Shown here: positions 17,867 through 25,775 of the stretch, one piece after another
How the letters are laid out: each line of letters starts with the position of its first letter
Position numbering within the stretch: the first letter of the stretch is position 1
DNA from: Hydrogenothermus marinus
GTDB taxonomy: Bacteria; Aquificota; Aquificia; Aquificales; Hydrogenothermaceae
Length of the DNA stretch: 64,000 bases
Direction: 5' to 3'
Assembly (NCBI RefSeq): GCF_003688665.1
Contig: NZ_REFO01000011.1
Coordinates: 124,001 to 188,000 of the forward strand
The notes under the pieces: generated by a model
What the model was told of the DNA's origin: nothing
Database searches by the model: none
Seen by the model: the letters and a program-made list of their open reading frames with translations, nothing else
Position numbers and translations under genes: made by a program

Positions 17867-18780
17867 TTTTTTTTTAAATAATTTTCTAAATTTTTAAGAA
17901 CTTCTATTGATTCTTTTTCATTTAAAACTTCATTAATCTCAGGTACAATTTCTTGTAAAATATGTTTATCTAAAAGTTTGTCAAGGGTTTCATAACTTTT
18001 TTCTTTATCAAATATTTTTAAAATCTCATCTCTTAATCTTTCTATTGGTGCATTTTTTAAAATAGATTTATTTTCTTTTACCCATTTTTCAAAATCTTTG
18101 TCTATATCAAAATCTATTTCTTGGGCTATTCTATATCCTCTAATAATTCTTACTGGATCTTTTTCAATATTTTCATAAGAAATAGGTTTTATTATCCCAG
18201 CTTGTAAATCTTCTAATCCACCTGAAGGATCAAACAAAACAGTTTGAGATGCTCCAAGTCCTAATGCATCATCAAATACTATAGCCATTGCATTTATTGT
18301 AAAATCTCTACTTAATAGATTTTCATTTAATCTATCTACTATTTTTAATTCTTTTTCATTAAAATTTAAATCAGAATTTAAAATATCTGATATATCCATA
18401 TATGAAAAGTCAAATCTGTATTTAATATCTCCTTCAAAAAATATGATAGATGCAACTTTTGTTTCTTTTTCAAACTTAAAAATATCTCCACCAACTACTT
18501 TTTGAAAATTTTTAACAATTTCAAAAGGATCAGTAGTAACTACAAAATCTATATCTATTTTTTTACCAACAGGCCTGTTTAAAAGTCTATCTCTAATCCA
18601 TCCACCAACTATAAAAGCAACTGTATCTCTTGATAAAGCTCCTGCAAGTTTATCAAAATAAGAGTTATAAAACAAAAGGCCATGAACATACTTTGTTTTT
18701 ATATTAAACTCTTCTCTTTTTTCTTTTGGAGTATTTTGCCTATTTAAAATCTTTTCAAGAAGTTTTTCTATTCCAAACAT
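17854..18780 (-). CDS. tRNA nucleotidyltransferase (CCA-adding/poly(A) polymerase family), N-terminal part ending at a frameshift
   Basis: The 308 residues hold the catalytic head of a class II nucleotidyltransferase: FIVGGWIRDRLL, the carboxylates DIDFVV, RDFTINAMA, DPVRIIRGYRIA and PIERLRDEIL. It would add CCA, or only part of it, to tRNA 3' ends; Aquifex is known to split CC- and A-adding between two proteins. The frame stops right after a run of nine A, while the expected C-terminal domain continues in the -1 frame. Either this is a frameshift (mutation or sequencing error) or expression needs slippage. No Shine-Dalgarno is evident at the ATG. Confidence 0.85.
   Translation of the reverse strand: MFGIEKLLEKILNRQNTPKEKREEFNIKTKYVHGLLFYNSYFDKLAGALSRDTVAFIVGGWIRDRLLNRPVGKKIDIDFVVTTDPFEIVKNFQKVVGGDIFKFEKETKVASIIFFEGDIKYRFDFSYMDISDILNSDLNFNEKELKIVDRLNENLLSRDFTINAMAIVFDDALGLGASQTVLFDPSGGLEDLQAGIIKPISYENIEKDPVRIIRGYRIAQEIDFDIDKDFEKWVKENKSILKNAPIERLRDEILKIFDKEKSYETLDKLLDKHILQEIVPEINEVLNEKESIEVLKNLENYLKKKKVL
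17866..17875 (-). other. A9G slippery site at the tRNA nucleotidyltransferase frame break
   Basis: On the minus strand the frame reads TTA AAA AAA AAG AAA GTT TTA TAA. It contains A AAA AAG in the correct register, the same heptamer that drives -1 frameshifting in E. coli dnaX, and nine consecutive A also favour polymerase slippage. A -1 shift here leads straight into the open C-terminal frame (GAA AGT TTT...). Confidence 0.65.
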
Positions 18781-18831
18781 AAGATTATTATCAATGAATT
18801 TAAATTAAAAATCAAAGATATATCTCATAAA

Positions 18832-18863
18832 ATAAAAAAGCCTCCCGTTTTAACGGGAGGCTT
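18832..18863 (-). terminator. Strong intrinsic terminator of the porin gene
   Basis: A perfect 12-bp stem, AAGCCTCCCGTT (18838-18849) with its complement at 18852-18863, and a two-base loop. On the minus strand it is followed by a T-rich tract. It lies just after the porin stop and before the tRNA nucleotidyltransferase start. It is among the most stable hairpins in the window, as fits a highly expressed gene. Confidence 0.9.
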
Positions 18864-18889
18864 GGTAAGTTTCAGTTAGATATTTTTAA

Positions 18890-19978
18890 TTAGAATAAGA
18901 ATCCAGCTTCAAATGCTAATACAGTTCTTGAATCTTTACCATTTCCTTTATCATTTACAAATACTTTTTTATCTGTAGTAACATAAGCCGCTTCTACTCT
19001 TGCAAATGTGTTTTTAGTTGGTTTATAAGTAGGAGTTATTGTAAATGACCAAGCACTTTTTTCACCTGTTAGGTAAATTCCACTTCCTGATATATCTCCT
19101 GGAGCTGAATCTCCATTATTTACATATTCAATTCTTACAGGTACAGAAACTTGCTCATTAATTACAGGATCAACATTTAAAGCTATTCCTAATGCTGAAT
19201 CATCAGCACCAGGTGTTTTAGCATTATCATCTAAAGTAGTATAATCTATTTCTACTCCAACTTTAGCAACACCTGCATCAGCTTTTGCACATGCTACATA
19301 AAGATTTCTACCTGCTGACTCATCGTACATATGTAGTCCAACTTTTGCTACTCCAAGATCTGCCATTACACCGGCTTCTACTGCATCTTTTACATTACCC
19401 TGTCTTAAACCACCACCTTGATTATATCCAACATAAACTTTAGCAATACCTGCATCATAATTAACTCTTGCACCTGGATAAAGAACAGGATGACCAGTAA
19501 ATAAGATACCTCTTGTATAGTTTTTATTTAAGATAGTTAAAGGAGCTTCTCCAAATTTGTTCCATAAAAGACCTGCATCAATAGAAAGCCCTTCAATAGG
19601 AGCTATTGTTGCATAAGCAAGCCAAGGTTTGAATTCAGAAGTTTGACCATACTTTATTAAATTGTTATCATTTACAACTTTTCCAGATGCAATTACAGTT
19701 GGAATATCAAAGCTTGCAAACGCTGCATTAAATCCTATTGGGCTTTTGTTAGGATCTGCTTTTTTCATTAAACCAATAGCAAAAGTTGTAACATGGAAAT
19801 TATCTTGATTTCCTGCTACATTATTCTGTGCTGCTACATGATCATTATCCATGTAATCATAACTTGCAGAAACTCCACCATAAAGTGTAATATCTGTATT
19901 TGCTACAGTTAAAGTTCCTGCATTTGCAGCTCCTGCTGCAACTAATCCTGCTGCTGCTAAACCTAATACTTTTTTCAT
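18890..19978 (-). CDS. Outer-membrane porin-like beta-barrel protein
   Basis: The 362-aa precursor has a clear signal peptide (MKKVLGLAAAGLVAAGAANA, cleaved before GTL). The rest is alternating polar/hydrophobic beta-strand sequence rich in Gly, Ala and Asp, and it closes with the terminal Phe signature AFEAGFLF used for barrel insertion. This fits a general or specific outer-membrane porin of ~16 strands; substrate unknown. AGGTTTAG-type spacing and a TTGACA promoter lie upstream, and a strong terminator follows, all consistent with a monocistronic, abundant protein. Two cysteines are absent from the signal and one (YVACAKADAG) lies mid-barrel. Confidence 0.8.
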   Translation of the reverse strand: MKKVLGLAAAGLVAAGAANAGTLTVANTDITLYGGVSASYDYMDNDHVAAQNNVAGNQDNFHVTTFAIGLMKKADPNKSPIGFNAAFASFDIPTVIASGKVVNDNNLIKYGQTSEFKPWLAYATIAPIEGLSIDAGLLWNKFGEAPLTILNKNYTRGILFTGHPVLYPGARVNYDAGIAKVYVGYNQGGGLRQGNVKDAVEAGVMADLGVAKVGLHMYDESAGRNLYVACAKADAGVAKVGVEIDYTTLDDNAKTPGADDSALGIALNVDPVINEQVSVPVRIEYVNNGDSAPGDISGSGIYLTGEKSAWSFTITPTYKPTKNTFARVEAAYVTTDKKVFVNDKGNGKDSRTVLAFEAGFLF

Positions 19979-20018
19979 GTTACTAAACCTCCATTAAAAT
20001 ATAGTTTTTTCTATTATT

Positions 20019-20048
20019 AAGATATTCTATTTTATATTAAGTTGTCAA
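20019..20048 (-). promoter_or_regulatory. Probable sigma-70-type promoter of the porin gene
   Basis: On the minus strand a perfect TTGACA (20048-20043) is followed, after 18 bases, by TATCTT (20024-20019), about 40 bases before the porin ATG. Confidence 0.45.
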
Positions 20049-20187
20049 GTATTTACTTACCATATTTCTTAATTCGTATATTTTTATGCAAACTTTATAC
20101 CAAAAGAGACTTTTATAAGATAAGCCTTTATCAGCTAAATCTTTTGTTTTTTTGCAAATTTACAAAAAAATTAATATATTTTAGATT

Positions 20188-20196
20188 TGATATAAT
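20188..20196 (+). promoter_or_regulatory. Extended -10 promoter element for thiG
   Basis: TGATATAAT stands 31 bases before the thiG ATG and is identical to the elements before the aldolase gene and valS. The rest of the 249-bp region between the porin gene and thiG shows no thiamine riboswitch; I looked for the conserved TPP-box core (CUGAGA) and found none. Confidence 0.45.
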
Positions 20197-20227
20197 TAAA
20201 ACATAAATTTGTTTTTGGAGGAATTAA

Positions 20228-21028
20228 ATGTTTAATGAAGAAAAACTCTTAGAAAATGATGTTTTAAAGATTGGAGATAAAACCTTTAAATCAAGGCTTA
20301 TAGTTGGCTCAGGTAAGTATAAAGATTTTGAAGAAACTGCAAAAGCTACAGAGGCTTCTGGAGCTGAAATGATAACTGTTGCAGTAAGAAGAGTTAATAT
20401 TACAAATCCTGATGAGCCTAACCTTTTGGACTATATAGATACTTCTAAAGTAATGATTCTTCCAAATACTGCTGGTTGTTATACTGCAGAAGAAGCAGTT
20501 GTAACTGCTAAACTTGCAAGAGAAGCTCTCGGACATGGATTTGTTAAGCTTGAGGTTATAGGAGATCAAAAAACATTATATCCTGATATGATAGAAACTT
20601 TAAAAGCTGCTGAAATTTTAGTTAAAGAAGGATTTACAGTTTTACCTTATATTACAGATGATCCAGTAATGGCAAAAAGATTTGAAGATATTGGTTGTGC
20701 CGCAGTAATGCCATTAGCTGCTCCTATTGGCTCAGGACTTGGACTTCAAAATCCATATAATATTCTCTTTATAAAAGAAGCAGTAAATGTTCCTGTTATA
20801 GTTGATGCAGGAATTGGTACAGCATCAGATGCAGCAATTGTTATGGAACTTGGTGTTGATGGTGTTTTAATGAATACTGCTATAGCACAAGCAAAAGATC
20901 CAATTAAAATGGCTGTTGCAATGAAATATGCAGTTAAAGCTGGAAGACTTGCATATCTTGCAGGAAGAATTCCTAAAAAGATGTATGCTTCTGCATCTTC
21001 TCCAACTGAAGGAATTATAGGCAGATAA
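20228..21028 (+). CDS. thiG: Thiazole synthase ThiG
   Basis: The 266-aa TIM-barrel enzyme forms the thiazole phosphate ring of thiamine from deoxyxylulose phosphate, dehydroglycine and ThiS-thiocarboxylate. Conserved segments are [39 protein letters not shown] and [21 protein letters not shown] precedes the ATG. thiS and thiH are not next to it. It is probably monocistronic or reads partly into the following gene, because a terminator hairpin lies right after its stop. Confidence 0.95.
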   Translation: MFNEEKLLENDVLKIGDKTFKSRLIVGSGKYKDFEETAKATEASGAEMITVAVRRVNITNPDEPNLLDYIDTSKVMILPNTAGCYTAEEAVVTAKLAREALGHGFVKLEVIGDQKTLYPDMIETLKAAEILVKEGFTVLPYITDDPVMAKRFEDIGCAAVMPLAAPIGSGLGLQNPYNILFIKEAVNVPVIVDAGIGTASDAAIVMELGVDGVLMNTAIAQAKDPIKMAVAMKYAVKAGRLAYLAGRIPKKMYASASSPTEGIIGR

Positions 21029-21029
21029 A

Positions 21030-22007
21030 ATGAAATCTAAAATAAGGAGCTTTTTGCTCCTTTTTATAATTTTATTTATTTGTTTCCTTTATTTAGAAAA
21101 ATTTTTTCCTATTGCTTATTTAAAAAAAGTATATTCTGAAAACAATAAAATTGAAAAACCACAAACTTTAAAGAAGATAGATCTTATATATCATCCAATA
21201 ACTGAATATGATGGAAATTCTTTAATAACTTTAAAAGATTTAATAGATAATCTAAATAAAAATCAGTATATATTCCTTACAGAAAAAAATCCTCTTTTTT
21301 TTGAAGGAAAGTATAAAAATAGATTTATATATGTAAAAAATATACCTTGTAAAGAGATATTTTCTGTAAAAGAGGAATCTTCAGGAATTTTAAGTTTTTT
21401 TAAAAAATTTAAATATTATATTTTTTATCCATTTAATAAAGAGTATGCTTTCTATAAAAAATCAGAAATTATTGATAAGTTGCAATTTTTCAAAAAATTT
21501 AGCCCTATTACAGGCCAGTGTTTTGTTGCTAAATCTGATGCTTATATATCTTTAAAAACAACTAATTTTGAATATCCAAGCTTAAAATATCAATTAAAGC
21601 TTATAAAAAATGCTGTTTATGTTAAGAAAGATTTTGATAAATTAAGTTTTTTTAAGAAAAAGATAGAAATTGCTGAAAGTATTAAAAATGGAAGTTCTTA
21701 CACTTATTTTTATGAAAATCCAGATTTTGATTTTTATGCAGTAGAAGGAAAGAAAGAACTTACTCTTGGAAGCCCATTAAAATTAGAAAATAATCCAATA
21801 ATTTATGTTTATAAACCTACAGGAAATTATATTATAGCAGTTTATAAAAATGGTAAAGTTTATAAGTATTATAATAGCTCTTTTTCAATAAAACCTAAAA
21901 CTGCTGGATATTATTTTTTTATTGTTTATAAATATGATTTTAATCTAAAAAATATTTATTTTTCTTTTGAACCTGTAATAATAACTAATTCTTTTTATGT
22001 TCAATAA
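21030..22007 (+). CDS. Membrane-anchored, degenerate PHP-domain-like protein
   Basis: The 325-aa protein has an N-terminal hydrophobic anchor (about residues 6-22). It then shows IDLIYHPITEYDGNSLITL and NKNQYIFLTEKN, spaced like the start of a PHP phosphoesterase domain (DxHxHT...SDG...ITDH) but with most metal-binding His lost. The C-terminal ~100 residues (GSSYTYFYENP, then a beta domain ending KPKTAGYYFFIVYKY) resemble the beta-sandwich that follows PHP domains in periplasmic members of that family. So it is probably a non-catalytic relative. Its first codons lie inside a terminator-like hairpin. The ATG is two bases after the thiG stop, without a clear binding site. Confidence 0.5.
   Translation: MKSKIRSFLLLFIILFICFLYLEKFFPIAYLKKVYSENNKIEKPQTLKKIDLIYHPITEYDGNSLITLKDLIDNLNKNQYIFLTEKNPLFFEGKYKNRFIYVKNIPCKEIFSVKEESSGILSFFKKFKYYIFYPFNKEYAFYKKSEIIDKLQFFKKFSPITGQCFVAKSDAYISLKTTNFEYPSLKYQLKLIKNAVYVKKDFDKLSFFKKKIEIAESIKNGSSYTYFYENPDFDFYAVEGKKELTLGSPLKLENNPIIYVYKPTGNYIIAVYKNGKVYKYYNSSFSIKPKTAGYYFFIVYKYDFNLKNIYFSFEPVIITNSFYVQ
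21044..21068 (+). terminator. Terminator-like hairpin inside the first codons of the gene after thiG
   Basis: AAGGAGC (21044-21050) pairs with GCTCCTT (21056-21062) around a TTTTT loop and is followed by TTTATAATTTT, a full intrinsic terminator shape. It would end thiG transcripts, yet it overlaps codons 5-11 of the downstream frame. Confidence 0.55.
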
Positions 22008-22611
22008 TATCTTTAATCTCTTTTTCAGAAATATTTCCTTCTCTTAATATAATTGGTTTCCCATTTTCTATTTTTACTATTGTAGATGGTTTTTCAGATT
22101 TAGGTTTATCGCCTGTAAAATATAAATCTATATTTTCTTTAAAATATTTAAAAGCTTCTTCAATATTTTTTGCAGGTGGTAAGTTTTCAGGATTTGCACT
22201 TGGTGCAATTACTGCAGGAATTTTATTTAATAAATTAACTATAACACCTTCTTTTGGAATTCTAAAAGCTAAACTATTTAATCCTCTATGTAAATATTCA
22301 AACTCCGTAGGATTTTTTAGATTTAAAATAACAGTAATTCCTTTTGCTTGTAAAAGCTTTTTTTCTTCCGTAGATAAATAAACATTAAACTTTTTTAAAA
22401 CTGATATATCTTTAATTAAGATAATATATGGTTTATCCGGTTTCCTCTTTTTTATTTTGTAAACTCTTTCTACTGCTTTTTTATTAAAAGCATCTGCTAA
22501 AATTCCATATAAAGTATCTGTAGGAAAAACAACAACTTTTCCGTTTTTTAAAGCTTTTATAATATCTTCTAAATTATTTGTAAATATGTTCTTCTGATGG
22601 GAATTTTCCAT
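21985..22611 (-). CDS. Threonylcarbamoyl-AMP synthase (Sua5/YrdC/YciO family)
   Basis: The 208-aa enzyme makes threonylcarbamoyl-AMP from Thr, bicarbonate and ATP, the first step of t6A formation on ANN-decoding tRNAs. Family hallmarks are VVFPTDTLYGILADA, KIKKRKPDKPYIILI, LAFRIPKE and PAVIAPSANP. Length matches the short TsaC form without the Sua5 C-terminal domain; YciO paralogues cannot be ruled out. Its start lies 38 bases inside panB and its end overlaps the convergent PHP-like gene by 23 bases, so it is translationally coupled to panB. Confidence 0.85.
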   Translation of the reverse strand: MENSHQKNIFTNNLEDIIKALKNGKVVVFPTDTLYGILADAFNKKAVERVYKIKKRKPDKPYIILIKDISVLKKFNVYLSTEEKKLLQAKGITVILNLKNPTEFEYLHRGLNSLAFRIPKEGVIVNLLNKIPAVIAPSANPENLPPAKNIEEAFKYFKENIDLYFTGDKPKSEKPSTIVKIENGKPIILREGNISEKEIKDIIEHKKN

Positions 22612-23368
22612 TTATTATATCTTCTTTAAACTCTTTTAAAGCATTTAAAAATAAATTTCTACTTTCTATATATCTTTTTACAAATTTAGGTGATTTATCA
22701 AAAAATCCAAGCATATCATGTAAAACAAGCACTTGGCCATCTGTATATTTGCCTGCACCTATTCCTATGGTCGCAATATCTAAAATTTCTGTAATTTCTT
22801 TTGCTAAATCAGAAGGAACTGCTTCAAGAACTATAGAAAAAACTCCTGCTTCTTGTAAAATTTGAGCATCTTCTATTATTTTTCTTCTTTGTTTTTCTGT
22901 TTTCCCTTGTAGTTTATATCCTCCTAATGCATGAACAGATTGAGGGGTAAGTCCTAAATGTCCCATTACAGGAATTCCTGCATTTACTAACTTTTGTATT
23001 ATAAGGGCTATCTCTCTTCCACCTTCTACTTTAACTGCATTAGCTCCTGTTTCTTTCATTATTTTTCCTGCATTTTTTAATGCTTCTTCTTTGCTAACTT
23101 GATAGGTTAAAAAAGGCATATCTACTACTATAAATGTATTCGGAGCCCCTTTTCTAACTGCTTTTGCATGATAAATCATTTCATTTAGTGAAACTGGAAG
23201 GGTAGAATCATAACCTGCATCTACCATTCCAACAGAATCACCAACTAAAATGCAATCAATTCCTGCTTCTTCACATATTTTTGCAGACCAGTATTCATAA
23301 GTAGAGATCATACTTATTTTTTTCTTTTCTTTTTTTGCTTTAAAAAAATCATTTATATTTTTCATCAT
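22574..23368 (-). CDS. panB: 3-methyl-2-oxobutanoate hydroxymethyltransferase
   Basis: The 264-aa TIM-barrel enzyme makes ketopantoate from alpha-ketoisovalerate and methylene-tetrahydrofolate for pantothenate and CoA. Metal and substrate motifs are ILVGDSVGMV, VDMPFLTYQ, VKVEGG, VMGHLGLTPQSVHALGGYK and IGIGAGKYTDGQVLVLHDMLG. GGAGAA precedes the start (MMKN; either Met is possible). It lies between proA and tsaC in a tight minus-strand operon. Confidence 0.95.
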   Translation of the reverse strand: MMKNINDFFKAKKEKKKISMISTYEYWSAKICEEAGIDCILVGDSVGMVDAGYDSTLPVSLNEMIYHAKAVRKGAPNTFIVVDMPFLTYQVSKEEALKNAGKIMKETGANAVKVEGGREIALIIQKLVNAGIPVMGHLGLTPQSVHALGGYKLQGKTEKQRRKIIEDAQILQEAGVFSIVLEAVPSDLAKEITEILDIATIGIGAGKYTDGQVLVLHDMLGFFDKSPKFVKRYIESRNLFLNALKEFKEDIINGKFPSEEHIYK

Positions 23369-23374
23369 TTCTCC

Positions 23375-24718
23375 TTATTTTCTTTCACATGCTTCTTTGT
23401 TTATATTAATTTCTTCCTCTTCTTTAGGAATGCCAACATTATTTCTTATCTGTCCATTTCCAAAGATTATAAATTTAGGGATAGTAAGTTCTTTTAATCC
23501 CATTGGACCTCTTGCATGGATTTTATCTGTAGATATTCCCATTTCTGCACCAAGTCCAAACTCATTTCCATCTGTAAATCTTGTAGATGCATTTATATAA
23601 ACTGCTGCACTATCTACATTGTTTATAAATTTCATTCCTTTTGTATAGTTTTCAGTGATTATACTTTCTGAATGAGAAGATCCATATTTATGGATAAAAT
23701 CTATTGCTTCATCATGGCTATCAACTACTTTTACTGCTATTATTAAATCTAAAAACTCTTCATAAAAATCTTCTTCTGTTGCAGGTTTTATTTCTGTATT
23801 TTTTGCTTTTGGATCATCTTTTAAAATCTGTAAAGCTCTTTCATCACATCTCATCTCAACGCCTGCTTTACCATAATAGTATGCTATTTCAGGTAGAAAT
23901 TTTTCTGCTATATCTTTATGAACAATTAAGTTTTCTATAGCATTACAAACTGAAGGTCTTTCAACTTTTGCATTATATGCAATATTTAATGCTTTATCAA
24001 AATCTGCTTCATCGTCAATGTAAAGATTACATACACCTTTATAATGTTTTATTACAGGTATTTTAGAATTTTCTGCAACTGCTCTAATAAGTCCTTCTCC
24101 ACCTCTTGGTATAACAACATCTATATATTGGTCAAGTTGTAAAAGTTCATTAACTACTTGCCTATCTGTGCTATCAACAAAAGCAATAGCATCTTCAGGA
24201 TAACCTACTTCTCTTGCTGCTTGTTTTAATATATCAACAAGTACTCTATTTGAGTTTATTGTTTCACTTCCACCTTTTAAAATTACTGCATTTGAAGATT
24301 TTATACATAAAGATGCTGCTTCTATAGTAACATTTGGTCTTGCTTCATAAACTATTAAAATACTTCCAAGAGGCACTCTCATCTGTCCAACTTTTAAACC
24401 ATTTGGCCTTGTCCACATTGAAATTACTTCACCAACAGGATCAGGTAAAGCTATAACATCATTTAAAACCTGCACCATTCCATTTATTCTTTTCTCATTT
24501 AAAGCAAGTCTATCAAGTAAAGCTTTTGAATATCCTTTTTTTTCTGCTTTTTCTAAATCTTTCTGATTTTCCTTTTGAAGTTCTTCTTTCCTTTCTAAAA
24601 TAAGCTCAGCTGCTCTTTTTAAAAGTTTATTTTTTGTATCTGTGTCTATGGAAAAAAGCTTTCTTTTTACTTTATCTACTTTTTTAGCTATTTCTATTGC
24701 ATAATCCTTAGGATTCAT
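23375..24718 (-). CDS. proA: Gamma-glutamyl phosphate reductase
   Basis: A 447-aa NADPH-dependent reductase that turns gamma-glutamyl phosphate into glutamate semialdehyde for proline synthesis. It has the ALDH-like fold, catalytic Cys in RPSVCNAIENL, LGSILIVYEARPNVT and GPMGLKELT. It is ~25 residues longer than most ProA proteins, mainly from a C-terminal acidic tail (GIPKEEEEININKEA). AGGAGG is well placed before the ATG. It is the first gene of the proA-panB-tsaC run; proB is not adjacent. Confidence 0.94.
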   Translation of the reverse strand: MNPKDYAIEIAKKVDKVKRKLFSIDTDTKNKLLKRAAELILERKEELQKENQKDLEKAEKKGYSKALLDRLALNEKRINGMVQVLNDVIALPDPVGEVISMWTRPNGLKVGQMRVPLGSILIVYEARPNVTIEAASLCIKSSNAVILKGGSETINSNRVLVDILKQAAREVGYPEDAIAFVDSTDRQVVNELLQLDQYIDVVIPRGGEGLIRAVAENSKIPVIKHYKGVCNLYIDDEADFDKALNIAYNAKVERPSVCNAIENLIVHKDIAEKFLPEIAYYYGKAGVEMRCDERALQILKDDPKAKNTEIKPATEEDFYEEFLDLIIAVKVVDSHDEAIDFIHKYGSSHSESIITENYTKGMKFINNVDSAAVYINASTRFTDGNEFGLGAEMGISTDKIHARGPMGLKELTIPKFIIFGNGQIRNNVGIPKEEEEININKEACERK

Positions 24719-24789
24719 TGCACTACCTCCTGGGTATATTTAATATATATTATAGTATTAAGCTAAAAATTATGAGGTAGGTTAAAAGA

Positions 24790-25707
24790 ATGGAAAAAAA
24801 TGAAAATTTTAAAGCAGGGTTTGTTGCATTAGTAGGAAAGCCAAATGTTGGAAAATCAACCCTTTTAAATAATATATTAAAAACTAAACTTTCTATAGTA
24901 AGTCCAAAGCCCCAAACTACAAGATTAAGAATCGTAGGTGTTTACAATGATAAAGATGCTCAAATAATATTTTTAGATACTCCTGGAATTCAAAAAGGTA
25001 AAGATATATTAACAAAAACAGTTGTTGATTCTGCAGTTTCTTCAATGGAAGAAGCAGATATTATCACTATGGTAATAGATGGAGTAAAAGGCTGGACAAA
25101 AGAAGATGATCAATTAGTAGAAAACTATTTAGAAAAATTAAACAAACCAACTATTTTACTTATAAATAAAGTAGATAAAGTTAAGCCAAAAGATGTTTTA
25201 CTTCCTTTAATTGAAGAAGTATCACAAAAATATGAGTTTAAAGAAATTATTCCAATTTCAGCTTTAAAAGGCACAAATTTAGATAGATATATAGAAGTTT
25301 TAAAAAAATATTTACCTGAATCTCCTCCATTATTTCCAGAAGATCAGATAACAGACTTACCTTTAAAATTTTATATTGCAGAAATAATTAGAGAAAAAGC
25401 ATTCAATCTATTAAAAAAAGAACTTCCATACTCAATAGCAGTAGAAGTTGAAAGTATTAAAGAAGGAGAAAAAAATAAAAATCTATTAATAATAGATGCA
25501 GTTCTTTATGTAGAAAGAGAAAATCATAAAAAAATAGTAATAGGTAAGAATGGCCAAACTCTTAAAAAAATAGGAAAACTTGCAAGGGAAGAACTTGAGT
25601 TTTTACTGAAGAAAAAGATATATCTCAATCTTTGGGTAAAAGTTAAACCTGAATGGAAAGAAGACCTAACTTTATTAAAAACCTTAGGATACCAATATAT
25701 ATCTTAA
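24790..25707 (+). CDS. era: GTPase Era
   Basis: The 305-aa GTPase helps assemble the 30S subunit near the 3' end of 16S rRNA. G1 is GKPNVGKSTLLN, the switch region holds PQTTRLR, G3 is DTPGI, G4 is NKVD and G5 is ISALKG. A C-terminal KH RNA-binding domain contains KIVIGKNGQTLKKIGKLARE. Length is standard. GAGGTAG lies upstream of the ATG, 9-15 bases away. It stands between divergent proA and metE. Confidence 0.96.
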   Translation: MEKNENFKAGFVALVGKPNVGKSTLLNNILKTKLSIVSPKPQTTRLRIVGVYNDKDAQIIFLDTPGIQKGKDILTKTVVDSAVSSMEEADIITMVIDGVKGWTKEDDQLVENYLEKLNKPTILLINKVDKVKPKDVLLPLIEEVSQKYEFKEIIPISALKGTNLDRYIEVLKKYLPESPPLFPEDQITDLPLKFYIAEIIREKAFNLLKKELPYSIAVEVESIKEGEKNKNLLIIDAVLYVERENHKKIVIGKNGQTLKKIGKLAREELEFLLKKKIYLNLWVKVKPEWKEDLTLLKTLGYQYIS

Positions 25708-25775
25708 CTTAATTTGCACTAAAAATTATAATATGTGAAAATAAAATATTAAGGAAAATTTTTAGGAGGAATTTT

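Noticed and set aside
19979-20227. Thiamine (TPP) riboswitch ahead of thiG
   Set aside because: The leader is short and AT-rich, with no TPP-box core; only an extended -10 promoter is visible.
25708-25775. SAM or cobalamin riboswitch ahead of metE
   Set aside because: The 68-base leader is too short and shows no matching stems.
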